From assembly GCA_022819945.1 (NCBI GenBank), contig JAJEGI010000096.1, positions 1 to 43,192 on the forward strand: DNA of 43,192 nt, written 5' to 3'. Shown one piece after another: positions 20,513 through 29,348 of this stretch (position 1 is the stretch's first letter; each line of letters starts with the position of its first letter). This DNA is from Candidatus Poribacteria bacterium. Lineage in GTDB: Bacteria; Poribacteria; WGA-4E; WGA-3G. The notes under the pieces are model-generated. The model was given only the letters and a program-made list of their open reading frames with translations, made no database searches and was not told the origin of the DNA. A program made the position numbers and the translations under genes.

Positions 20513-20845
20513 TCAAACATTCGAGACAAAGTAGATAAGCGTTACTGCTCCACCGCGCCAAGTAACTGCCAGTAAAAGGATATCCCCAACAAAGGGGCCT
20601 GTGATAGTCACCACATTGCCAATGACAGACATAATTCCAGCACTTGCTGCGACATTCTCAGGCTGACCATCGAAGATGAGAACAATACTTGTACTTGAGT
20701 TAATCGACGAACCGCTCGATGGGATTGCACTCAAGAATGTAACTGACCCGTTTTCGTTTTCGACATACGGATCTTCGCGACCACAACCAACGAGGATAAA
20801 GGTAGTAAGTGAGCCTATAAGTAGCAACATCCAAAATGTTCTCAT
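20513..20845 (-). CDS. small lipoprotein, unknown function
   Basis: The 110-residue protein has a lipoprotein signal: MRTFWMLLLIGSLTTFILVG followed by Cys21 (lipobox LVGC). The mature part has an Ig-like or IPT-like beta pattern (TFLSAIPSSGSSINSSTSIVLIFDG). No known enzyme motif is visible. There is no clear ribosome binding site. It comes before the LamG gene, with 30 nt between, so the two are likely made together on the cell surface. Confidence 0.65.
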   Translation of the reverse strand: MRTFWMLLLIGSLTTFILVGCGREDPYVENENGSVTFLSAIPSSGSSINSSTSIVLIFDGQPENVAASAGIMSVIGNVVTITGPFVGDILLLAVTWRGGAVTLIYFVSNV

Positions 20846-20903
20846 AATATTATGACCGCTTAGTGTCTAACGCTGGCGAATAGTATCGAAAAAATTAAAG
20901 GAC

Positions 20904-22958
20904 TCAAATTTCAGGTTCAATAACGAGATAGCTAACACTCCTTGCTGCCATCTCAATTGGAATCTCAACGTTGTAATTCCGATCAATTTCGTACTGTTTG
21001 GGTTCACCTTCTTTTTCACGAATCTTAGCAATTTCAGACAATCCAGTATAATAGACAGGCAATTTCAAAGTCGTCTGTTGCGCCGTCCGAGTAGGATTAT
21101 AGAGCATCGCCAGTCCACAAGGGTTGATTTGCGGGTTGGCATGAAGCACGCAATCAATGGAACGACCATCTGGACGTAGCACATGAATCAGATCAGCATC
21201 CAGTATTGGACGATACTTTTTGTAGAAGTCAACCCATCTCTTAACGACCGCTTTTGTCTGTTCGGTATCGAAAAGCCGGGGACCGCGATAGCACGCAATC
21301 ACACCACTGCCGAAGTTTTGTGCAAGATGTGATTCGTAGTCATCGAGATGCTCGCAAAGGGGTTCAAATGTCGCTGCTTGTCCACCACCGTGATACTCCA
21401 CCAAGGGGACGAACATCCAGCCCATACTCGGTGTCTTTTCATAAGTGCCATCGTAGATATTTTGCCGGGCAATTAGAATTTGCCGCTCGCGCGGTAGACT
21501 GAAATTCGTTTCACGATACCCCATACCGCATTTATTTGAACCGTTGAGGTAATACTGATCCGGCGAATTGATATAGATCCCGCGTTTGCGGCATTCGTGG
21601 TAAAAATGAACGCATGCTTCCCATTGGCGCAACTGCGAATCCGCTAAACCGTTATGGTGTGCGTGCGTTGTTGAAGCACAGACATCACCGTGATAAGGAC
21701 CATCGGTCTCTATGATGTCCATACCGGTTGCATCCATGAAATTCAACACGCGCTGAACATAACCGTCTCCCCATTTGCTTGCCAGACAAGCACTTTGTCC
21801 AAACCGACTGCCGGGTTGCCCGGTGTCTGGGTCAATACAGTTGAAGTCTTCACCGACACCCCGCGAGGCACACATCAACGTATAACCGCCGAGTTGAATA
21901 CCTTTGCTATGTGCATAATCTGCCAACGCCTTCATTGTAGCGATGTATTCCGGGTCTTCGCTCTCAACATTGTATCCACTCCCAAAAGTCATAATCACCA
22001 TTTCAAATCCGACTTCCGCGCACTGATCAATCGCCAAACGGACAGCATCCGGTTCTGCACTCCGAACGTGCATCAGAATCGGGTTCTCGGTGACCTGTGG
22101 CGCGACTGTGCGATACATTTTGCGGCGTGCAAGTCCTTTTCGCTCACGGTCATCACTATCATGCAGAATCTCAAAGGTGCGAAAACTCTTGAAAGTCTCT
22201 CCTGACTGAAGAAGCACCCCCGGGCCGAGTGGATAGCGACTCGTCATCAACAGTGGCATCTGATAGCGATAATCGACTTGGGTCATGTAATCCGCATCGG
22301 GTCCCCACTCTGTCGTTTCCATGCGACTGAAGGCATAATCGCTTTCAACATGTAACCGATGCTGCTCCTGCTCGTTGACCGCAAGGATTTCACAGCTTAA
22401 GGCATCCAGTTGAACCGGTTCTTGACCCTCATTGTGAATCGTGATCCATTTCGACAGTACCGGAATACCTTGGTAGAGTTCGTAATACACACACACCTGA
22501 ACGGAGTCAAGCGATGGTGGCGGTGAGAACACAACCGTCAGTGTCACACCCGCTGGCGGATATACTGATACCGTCGTCGTAGAACGCCTGTGTACCCACG
22601 GATAAGGGGTTTCAGGTTCACCGACTCGATATTCTCGAAACTGAAATGCGTTCTCGTCACTCGTCAAGTCCGCAATCCAATCCGAATCCAGATAGGCGTA
22701 ATCGGGTTGTCCTTTCAAGCCACCCACCTCAAATGGGTGTCCGTTAATCGTAAGCACCGTCTCTGGTTTGATGCCACGAAGGAGACTGCTACCGGTAATT
22801 TGATTGATATAATCAACCGTTGCGAAATTCGGTGAAGTGACGAATGTCCGCCGAATGAGTCCGTTATCAAGGATAAGCCGATGATCTGTTTCTTTTACTG
22901 AAGCAGACTGACAAAACGGCTGAACCAACCAATCATCTTGCTGTGATGTGTACTGCAT
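20904..22958 (-). CDS. alpha-galactosidase-like glycosidase (clan GH-D)
   Basis: The 684-residue protein has an N-terminal beta-sandwich region (about 1-290) and a TIM-barrel part. The barrel shows MTFGSGYNVESEDPEYIATM, then MDATGMDIIETDGPYHGDVC, where an Asp could serve as nucleophile, and a C-terminal beta domain with LAMLYNPT. This order fits GH36 and related alpha-galactosidases. The usual GH36 motif KWD is replaced by ETDGPY, so the substrate may differ. There is no signal peptide, so it should act in the cytoplasm. AAGGAGTG precedes the ATG. Divergent from the LamG gene at 23206. Confidence 0.65.
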   Translation of the reverse strand: MQYTSQQDDWLVQPFCQSASVKETDHRLILDNGLIRRTFVTSPNFATVDYINQITGSSLLRGIKPETVLTINGHPFEVGGLKGQPDYAYLDSDWIADLTSDENAFQFREYRVGEPETPYPWVHRRSTTTVSVYPPAGVTLTVVFSPPPSLDSVQVCVYYELYQGIPVLSKWITIHNEGQEPVQLDALSCEILAVNEQEQHRLHVESDYAFSRMETTEWGPDADYMTQVDYRYQMPLLMTSRYPLGPGVLLQSGETFKSFRTFEILHDSDDRERKGLARRKMYRTVAPQVTENPILMHVRSAEPDAVRLAIDQCAEVGFEMVIMTFGSGYNVESEDPEYIATMKALADYAHSKGIQLGGYTLMCASRGVGEDFNCIDPDTGQPGSRFGQSACLASKWGDGYVQRVLNFMDATGMDIIETDGPYHGDVCASTTHAHHNGLADSQLRQWEACVHFYHECRKRGIYINSPDQYYLNGSNKCGMGYRETNFSLPRERQILIARQNIYDGTYEKTPSMGWMFVPLVEYHGGGQAATFEPLCEHLDDYESHLAQNFGSGVIACYRGPRLFDTEQTKAVVKRWVDFYKKYRPILDADLIHVLRPDGRSIDCVLHANPQINPCGLAMLYNPTRTAQQTTLKLPVYYTGLSEIAKIREKEGEPKQYEIDRNYNVEIPIEMAARSVSYLVIEPEI

Positions 22959-23205
22959 GTCACTCCTTATTCTATGGGATCCAAAATTTGGATATCTGGG
23001 ACTTGTTCTAATGTGAGTTCCATAGAAGATTTTATCCCTATATTTTCAAATGGAAGAAAAAGTCCTCAAATTCGCAGAATAGTGATACAATATCCATAGA
23101 AAATATTTTGTATGAGGATTTAGGGCATTTCATTATACCAAAGATTCTCTCTTTCTACCATATTTTTTTGGCACCTAAAGGATTGAAATAAGGAGAAATT
23201 GCATC

Positions 23206-23988
23206 ATGAAGAATATGATAAGCATGATATGTTACGTAGTACTGGTTACTTTGCTAATATCTGGTGAGAGTCTGCTCGGTATCGCGCAAGATGAACACAC
23301 TGTCCTCCTCTATACTTTTGAATCGGGGACAGGGAAGACCGTCAAAGACCTCTCTGGCAACGGAAATGATGGTGAACTCATGGGACCGAAATGGGGTGAA
23401 GGCAACCCGGGCGGCGGACTCGTCTTCGCTGGAAACGGACCCAGAGATTTTGTGGAGATTCCCGACAGCGAGAGTTTAGATTTAACTGAAGGGCTTACTG
23501 TGGAGATGTGGATGTACCTTGAGGCATGGTCAACCGCTGGCGGCACTGGTGCTACTAAAGAGACAACTTACAAAGTGGGACCTCGAAACGACAAGAAAGT
23601 ATTAATCCGAATGACCACTGACGAGAAGGCTTGGGGGGCCGCAGTCGTTGCCGGTAAAACAGACGTGCCGTTGAAAAAATGGGTACATATCGCTGGCACT
23701 TACGACGGAAAATCCGGTGAAGGTAAGATTTATATTGACGGGGTTTTAGATGGCGAAGGCAAAATCGGCGGCAATATCACCCCAAATAACGATGTCTTAT
23801 GGCTCGGACGCGGTGCCGGCCCATTTCTACAAGGACGGATGGACGAAGTCCGTATCTCTAATATCGCACGCTCCGAACAAGAGATTAAAGAATTAATGAA
23901 CAAAGGCATTGAAGGCGTATTGGCGGTAAAACCGCAGGATAAATTGGCAACAACATGGGGAACACTAAAATCACATCTCGCGCAATAG
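23206..23988 (+). CDS. secreted LamG-domain protein
   Basis: The 260-residue protein has a signal peptide (MICYVVLVTLLISGESLLGIAQ). A LamG domain follows: LLYTFESGTGKTVKDLSGNG, KKWVHIAGTYDGKSGEGKIY, and GRMDEVRISNIARSEQEIKE. It ends GVLAVKPQDKLATTWGTLK plus SHLAQ. AAGGAG precedes the ATG at 23206. Its 3' end overlaps or adjoins the next gene, so the pair is co-expressed. Confidence 0.9.
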   Translation: MKNMISMICYVVLVTLLISGESLLGIAQDEHTVLLYTFESGTGKTVKDLSGNGNDGELMGPKWGEGNPGGGLVFAGNGPRDFVEIPDSESLDLTEGLTVEMWMYLEAWSTAGGTGATKETTYKVGPRNDKKVLIRMTTDEKAWGAAVVAGKTDVPLKKWVHIAGTYDGKSGEGKIYIDGVLDGEGKIGGNITPNNDVLWLGRGAGPFLQGRMDEVRISNIARSEQEIKELMNKGIEGVLAVKPQDKLATTWGTLKSHLAQ

Positions 23989-25355
23989 CAGTGAAAACAT
24001 TTCGGATTAAATGTTTAATCCTGCTTTTCATCTTCAGTTCAATAACGGCAAATGCTGAGGAAGTGCATAGGGGTTACCCTTCAATCTTTCAGGCATGGAA
24101 CGGCATTGAAAATAGACCTGATACGGATGAACTTCATCGACTTGCGCAACACGATCTCGCCTTTGCCCATCCGTATACGCTCCTAAAAATTGCTTGGAAT
24201 ATATCAGAAGAACAGCCGTATTCAGGGTTGGCAACAGCTCTGAGTCCGAGTCAATTAAATACTGCACGGCAAAGGAAACAACAACTTCTATCCTTAAATC
24301 CGAATCTTTTACTGCTCGTCGAAATCCGATGCAGAGATGCAAGATATGTGTCTCGTCAGAATGAAGCAGATGTAGAAAATTGGTGGGAGGTCGGTTATTT
24401 CCCACCAGATTCCCCGTACTGGCTCAAAGATAACAACGGCAGACCGGTCATCGGTTGGGGTGAGGATACGAATGGCAACGGAAAAATTGATGAAAACGAT
24501 AAAGTGCTCAGTTACCTCATAGACTTCACGAATCCAGAGATGCAGAAGCTGATGGTCAATCAAGCCGTTGCATTAAACGCGTCTGGCCTCTTTGATGGGA
24601 TCATGATTGATTGGTGGAACGAAGATTATGCGACCAGTCCAGTGAGTGTTGACGACTGGTCCGCGACAATTCTCACACCAGAGGCTGAATTAGCGGCAAG
24701 GTTAGCGATCTTGCGCAAAATACGGGAACAAGTGGATGACGATTTCCTAATCCTTGTTAACGCCAATATGCGTCAGATTCCAAAGTCGGCACCGTACGTG
24801 AACGGTCTCTTCATGGAATGTTATAAGCAGGCACACGCCAAAGGGTATAATCTTAATCAGATTTTGCGGATGGAAAAGACGCTCCTATGGGCAGAACAGC
24901 ATCTGAAGGAACCACGCATCAACTGCTTAGAAGGCTGGCGCGTCGTAACGGATTATATGGGAGACTTAAACACACGGGTTGCGGAGCGGAACAGTCCAGA
25001 AAACTTACAATGGATGCGCATGATTACCGCGCTGAGTCTAACACATTCGGACGGATACGTGCTTTTCGGTGACGACAACGCCATACCCGCCCCTGATCAC
25101 CTACACAACTGGTATGATTTTTGGGATGCCGACCTTGGTAAACCGATCCAAGAGAAAGCCTCCGAATATCAAGGTGTGGCAGGACTCTTTATCCGTGAAT
25201 TTGAAAACGGTTGGGCGGTGTACAACCGTAGCGGTGCCACGCGAACTGTTACTTTTGATGTCCCAGTTATAGGTGTTGACAGTGCTAAACAGCATTCGCG
25301 TTATGAGATGCCAGACTTCGATGGTGAGATTTTTCTGAAGACTACGACAGAGTAA
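23955..25355 (+). CDS. secreted glycoside hydrolase-like TIM-barrel protein
   Basis: The 466-residue frame has a signal peptide (IKCLILLFIFSSITANAEE) and a barrel-like body with GLFDGIMIDWWNEDY, where Asp and Glu residues lie at the end of a strand, as in putative glycosyl hydrolases of the GHL15 type. A calcium-loop motif, DTNGNGKIDEND (171-182), sits before the barrel strand LSYLIDF. The C terminus is a beta domain (GLFIREFENGWAVYNRSG). The start is uncertain: ATG at 23955 lies inside the LamG gene, and GTG at 23991 lies just after its stop. The signal peptide is complete from either. The substrate is unknown. Confidence 0.65.
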   Translation: MGNTKITSRAIAVKTFRIKCLILLFIFSSITANAEEVHRGYPSIFQAWNGIENRPDTDELHRLAQHDLAFAHPYTLLKIAWNISEEQPYSGLATALSPSQLNTARQRKQQLLSLNPNLLLLVEIRCRDARYVSRQNEADVENWWEVGYFPPDSPYWLKDNNGRPVIGWGEDTNGNGKIDENDKVLSYLIDFTNPEMQKLMVNQAVALNASGLFDGIMIDWWNEDYATSPVSVDDWSATILTPEAELAARLAILRKIREQVDDDFLILVNANMRQIPKSAPYVNGLFMECYKQAHAKGYNLNQILRMEKTLLWAEQHLKEPRINCLEGWRVVTDYMGDLNTRVAERNSPENLQWMRMITALSLTHSDGYVLFGDDNAIPAPDHLHNWYDFWDADLGKPIQEKASEYQGVAGLFIREFENGWAVYNRSGATRTVTFDVPVIGVDSAKQHSRYEMPDFDGEIFLKTTTE

Positions 25356-25371
25356 AAAGTACACCACACGT

Positions 25372-26196
25372 TTATGCTTCCGAGTGTTTTTCCTTCATCC
25401 GTTTAACGGCATCTAATTTCGCTTGTTGCCAACCCGTCCAGTCTTTCTCACCTTCATACCGAACGACATCGTGGATTGTTGCGCGCGGCTGGTAAGTGAT
25501 ATAGTTTCCAGTATGCCACGCGAGGTTGCGATAAACCATGAAATCTCCAGGGCCCAGATGTACTTGAACTGCACCGGGGAACTGCTGACAGTGCTCTAAG
25601 CAGTATCGCTCAGCTTCAGTGTTGGACTGTCCTTCGGCAGGCCTCCGTAGTTTCGGATCCTTTGTAGATTGCACTTCACCGGGCATGTCCCACTGACGTA
25701 GATGGCTGCCAGGGACGAACCAGGTACAGGAATCTGCATAGATAGCACAGTTGACCTGATTGAAGTGGCGCAGATCGTGCCAGACTTCCGCCAACTTCGC
25801 ATTGACAATCTCATCGCGGGCTTCGAGTGGTACTTCCACAACACCATCTCGGTGCCAACCGATGTGCCACGGATACTCAAGCGGCTCAACGAGAAGTCCC
25901 ATAATATCGACGTGCCCGTGGGTGTAATCGGGACCGAGCAATTTGTCGATAGCGTCTCGAAGGTCGGGTAACTCAGTGTAGTCGTAAAAAGGTTTCAGGT
26001 CTAATTCATCACCGTAATTGGATAGCGGTTGAATCCGTTGCGTCTGTGGTCCGTTGAGTTTATGTGCCAGATCGCGTGCTTTTTCAGCCTCGCGACGCAG
26101 ATCCGTGAGCAACGATGCTGGAACGATCCCGCGGAAAATCAGATAACCCTGCGAGAGGTACTCGTTTACCATTGAATTCTCAAATTGAAATGCCAT
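25372..26196 (-). CDS. phytanoyl-CoA dioxygenase (PhyH) family protein
   Basis: The 274-residue protein is a non-haem Fe(II)/2-oxoglutarate-dependent oxygenase. The iron ligands are visible: HxD as H115-R-D117 in WHIGWHRDG, and a distal His in AWHTGNY (H228). The Arg that would bind 2-oxoglutarate is R238 in QPRATIHDV. It is cytoplasmic, with no signal peptide. Substrates of this large family range from phytanoyl-CoA to natural products, and none can be assigned here. It starts 6 nt after the stop of the 917-residue gene, and its ribosome binding site overlaps that gene's end. Confidence 0.9.
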   Translation of the reverse strand: MAFQFENSMVNEYLSQGYLIFRGIVPASLLTDLRREAEKARDLAHKLNGPQTQRIQPLSNYGDELDLKPFYDYTELPDLRDAIDKLLGPDYTHGHVDIMGLLVEPLEYPWHIGWHRDGVVEVPLEARDEIVNAKLAEVWHDLRHFNQVNCAIYADSCTWFVPGSHLRQWDMPGEVQSTKDPKLRRPAEGQSNTEAERYCLEHCQQFPGAVQVHLGPGDFMVYRNLAWHTGNYITYQPRATIHDVVRYEGEKDWTGWQQAKLDAVKRMKEKHSEA

Positions 26197-26202
26197 TGTG
26201 TT

Positions 26203-28956
26203 CTATATCTCCTGTCTAATTCCGTTACTTTCATCAATCTTTGCCGCCTCTGCTTCAAAAGCCTCGCGTCTCGCAATCGTCTCAGGAAGTTTGTCCAGTC
26301 CATCAGCAACTTCAAAGTCCTCCCAATCAAATAACAGCGTTTCTGGCGCGTCTGTAAGTCCCGGCACCCACAACGCCGTTTTCAAGATAATTGTTTTGCC
26401 CGCACCCTGCAATCCTGCATACGAGAGCATCCCGATTAAAGCATTCAGTGAATACTGTTCAGCGAGTTTTTGGATCCGTTTATCCTTAAAAACATAAGCG
26501 GGCATCGACACGCTATAATCTAATGGCTCTGCCGCGTCGCCGAATAAAATCTTCGCGTTTCTCCAGATCAAATGTGGAGGCCAATACGGTGTGCCGAACA
26601 ACCAAATCACATCCGTCCCCTCAAACTCAGTCTCCAAAACCTTCGCGTAATTCGGGATATTCTTGTAAAAATCTATTGATTTGGTATTCTGGTTCTTAAG
26701 GGTATCCGCTAATATCTTAGCCGTGCCTATAACAGAAACCAGTGTATGTTGCGTATCAGGCGAACGCTCCACCTCGCGATGCACACCGATCGCAAAGCGA
26801 ATGCCAATACTCGAAAGTCCCAGAGCATCCCAATCCAGATCGTAGTTCAGGATCGAATGGGGTGAATGCACCTCGCTCCGCAGCTGATACACACGGTTGT
26901 CGGCAAGCGTCTCTTTCATTCCTAAATTGTAAATCTCTACCTTCTCGTTTAGGAACGTCTTCTTGAGATGTTCTTCATGCAGCGAAGACGAGAGAATTAC
27001 CAATTTCTTTACACCTGGGTGCAACACCGGCGGGATCCAATACTGCAACCGATGCTTCTCAAGATGCATCGGGGCATCCATATCCCGCGGATAGTGATCG
27101 AAGAACGCTTTCAACGAATGCCAAGGCGTCCAACTCCGATACAGCGAAGTCCTTTGGATATTGTCAATACTTTCGGCTTTGTGAATATCCAGCACCTCAA
27201 ACGCCACCGCATCTTTCACTGACATCCCAATGCACGACGAACTGTCCTCTACTGCGACATTCACCTGAAACATCTGCTCAATAAGCGTCTCTTCAGCACC
27301 CTCGAACGCCTTTATCACCGACCTAACACGCGTCGCGATATTGTCTGTCAAATCCCGGGTGTTGATATTAATCGCATTCAACAATGCGTGTGCAAAATCC
27401 CCTAATACCGAACACGCCCAATACTCAATCCATGTTTTCAACAATTGTATGGGGAGCCAATTTTCAACAAATAGGTCTGACGCATATATATAATTCACGA
27501 CATAGACACGATCCGTCCCGTCCAGCACATCATGCATAGGTTTGGCATACTGCGGGTTCATTAGCAGTTGGTGTGGTGTTCCACAGACCATCACAGCCGC
27601 CTCTTTTATAGACTTATACTGTGAAAGATACCCCTGATCCTGACACTCTTCATAGACGGGGCATTTCGGGCAGATAATTTCGTCAGGGTTTCCACCCATA
27701 TCGGATAATCTATTACACCGATATGAGTCAATACAAGTGTTCCCGTGTTTAAACGGACGCTTCAACTGTTCGTCGAGAGGAATATGTTTCAAAATGTATG
27801 CAAGATAGTTACGAGGTTTCCAGCCTCGGGCGATAATCCCTTCATTCTCGTAATACCGTAACGCAGATTCCGCATATTCGTCCGTCGGGAGATCGAGAAA
27901 CAACGCTTCCTTTTCCAAAAATGCCCGTTCGATCTCTCGGTTCTCATCCGGATGCCGAAACCCCGTCTCAATCCCGATCACACGCGCGTCCGTCTCCAGA
28001 ATATCCCCAATCTCAAAGGGTTCAGGTTCCAAATAGGGTTGTTTTGTCAGCACCGGTCCCGGACGTTTGATCGCCAACGGGCTCAAATGCCCTTCTCGGA
28101 TAGCCTGCATTTTCTCGGGCACAGAGCATTCCGTATCCTCAATACGGAGCGGCTTGTAAAGTTCCTCCATCTCAAATTCTTGAATATCCGGTTCCTTAGA
28201 TAACACACCACTTCTGAATACCGGCTTATGAAGCGCACTTCTGAAAAATCCGAGCACCCCGAAAAGTACGTCGCTTGAAATTACCGGCGGTTCCAGCAAC
28301 GAGCCTATCAATATCTCGTAGCGAGCGTCCCAGATGCTGTAATCCATATCGCCTTTCACTTCGATATACACCTCGCGGTGTTTCGGGTCCTTCGGTGTCG
28401 GGCAGCGTTCATAGATATACTGTTTCGCCTCAGGTGTATTCGGGTGCAGATATTCCTCAACTCGACACGAAAACCGCAAGCCACCATTCTTTGTTAATGT
28501 CACTAACGGATTCACTACCGCACGGATCAACGCCTCCAAACACGCCGATACCGCCTCGGGTGCCCTCAAAATCGCCTGATGCGTGAATTCAATGTCGTGC
28601 CAAGGCGCGTCCTCATATCCAGACGTTTCCCCTGTATAGATCCCGATCCCCCATGATGCGTACCACTGCCGCGGTCGCCAACTCCGCGTGTCCTGTTGAT
28701 CCTTGATTCGGTCGCGATAGCTATCGCTTCGCGCCCAATCCGCCGGGGCACGATCAAACGGGACCCTGCCAATTGGCATAAATGAGATATTCGCTTTCTC
28801 CAACGCATACAATATCGCCGAGTTTTCGTGCGCATAATGCACCCGGAAATGGTAAGGATACTCGTCATATCCTGCGGGCAAGACAATTGTCTGCCGCTGG
28901 TTCAGCATCCGATTCTCCCGATCATGGCAGTGCTTAAGTATTTTATTTAATTCCAT
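26203..28956 (-). CDS. large protein, possible degenerate primase plus Fe-S helicase
   Basis: I do not recognise this 917-residue protein with certainty. Residues about 95-170 resemble an archaeo-eukaryotic primase core: PWHDIEF in the DxE position, then TLTKNGGLRFSCR in place of the usual sGG-x-H. A cysteine cluster follows (C408, C414, C429, C432, C438; CPKCPVYEEC), like the Fe-S or zinc site of XPD/DinG-type helicases. After it, KSIKEAAVMVCGTPHQLLMN resembles helicase sequence, but the DEAH position reads VVNYIYASD (486-494). The C-terminal part has VILSSSLHE and GTDVIWLFGTPYWPPHLIW, similar to helicase motifs III and V. There is no signal peptide. A PhyH gene follows by 6 nt. Confidence 0.45.
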   Translation of the reverse strand: MELNKILKHCHDRENRMLNQRQTIVLPAGYDEYPYHFRVHYAHENSAILYALEKANISFMPIGRVPFDRAPADWARSDSYRDRIKDQQDTRSWRPRQWYASWGIGIYTGETSGYEDAPWHDIEFTHQAILRAPEAVSACLEALIRAVVNPLVTLTKNGGLRFSCRVEEYLHPNTPEAKQYIYERCPTPKDPKHREVYIEVKGDMDYSIWDARYEILIGSLLEPPVISSDVLFGVLGFFRSALHKPVFRSGVLSKEPDIQEFEMEELYKPLRIEDTECSVPEKMQAIREGHLSPLAIKRPGPVLTKQPYLEPEPFEIGDILETDARVIGIETGFRHPDENREIERAFLEKEALFLDLPTDEYAESALRYYENEGIIARGWKPRNYLAYILKHIPLDEQLKRPFKHGNTCIDSYRCNRLSDMGGNPDEIICPKCPVYEECQDQGYLSQYKSIKEAAVMVCGTPHQLLMNPQYAKPMHDVLDGTDRVYVVNYIYASDLFVENWLPIQLLKTWIEYWACSVLGDFAHALLNAININTRDLTDNIATRVRSVIKAFEGAEETLIEQMFQVNVAVEDSSSCIGMSVKDAVAFEVLDIHKAESIDNIQRTSLYRSWTPWHSLKAFFDHYPRDMDAPMHLEKHRLQYWIPPVLHPGVKKLVILSSSLHEEHLKKTFLNEKVEIYNLGMKETLADNRVYQLRSEVHSPHSILNYDLDWDALGLSSIGIRFAIGVHREVERSPDTQHTLVSVIGTAKILADTLKNQNTKSIDFYKNIPNYAKVLETEFEGTDVIWLFGTPYWPPHLIWRNAKILFGDAAEPLDYSVSMPAYVFKDKRIQKLAEQYSLNALIGMLSYAGLQGAGKTIILKTALWVPGLTDAPETLLFDWEDFEVADGLDKLPETIARREAFEAEAAKIDESNGIRQEI

Positions 28957-29348
28957 TAAAGGGTAAATCTCCTATTCTTCGATAACTGGTGTTATCGCCT
29001 GAAAACTGCTTTAGGTGTGGATTGTACAGACCCGGCTCCCACACAATCGCACTGAGTTAATCAGAAAATGAGACTCACAGATCGTAATTAGGAATTCACG
29101 TGCGAACCTCACTAAATAGTATATATGTAGATTCAAAAAAAAAACAACCCCCAATTTTGCGATCAAGGGTTTCCGATAGAGCTCACACAACAGACTGAGA
29201 TCTTCGAGTATTAACTTCGCTTGAATTTCTTGAGTTCAACTGTTAGTACTGTGAATAGGCCAAGTGATTCCGACACATAGATCTACCACGTGTTGCCCAC
29301 ACGTGACAGGCGATCTTCATATCTAGCTACGTCTCAACGATTTCCAGT
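28957..29348. other. 392-base gap without a gene
   Basis: No gene is supported here. On the minus strand TATACT (29118-29123) with a weak -35 (TTGTTT) 18 nt away might drive the 917-residue gene. A run of ten A lies at 29135-29144. A perfect inverted repeat, CACGTGT-TGCCC-ACACGTG, lies at 29287-29305, shortly after the end of the VWA gene; it lacks a U-run. Confidence 0.5.

Noticed and set aside
26392..26415. P-loop-like GLQGAGKT (residues 848-855) in the 917-residue protein
   Set aside because: Only about 60 residues follow, with no Walker B. The position corresponds to a late helicase motif, so the match is probably chance.
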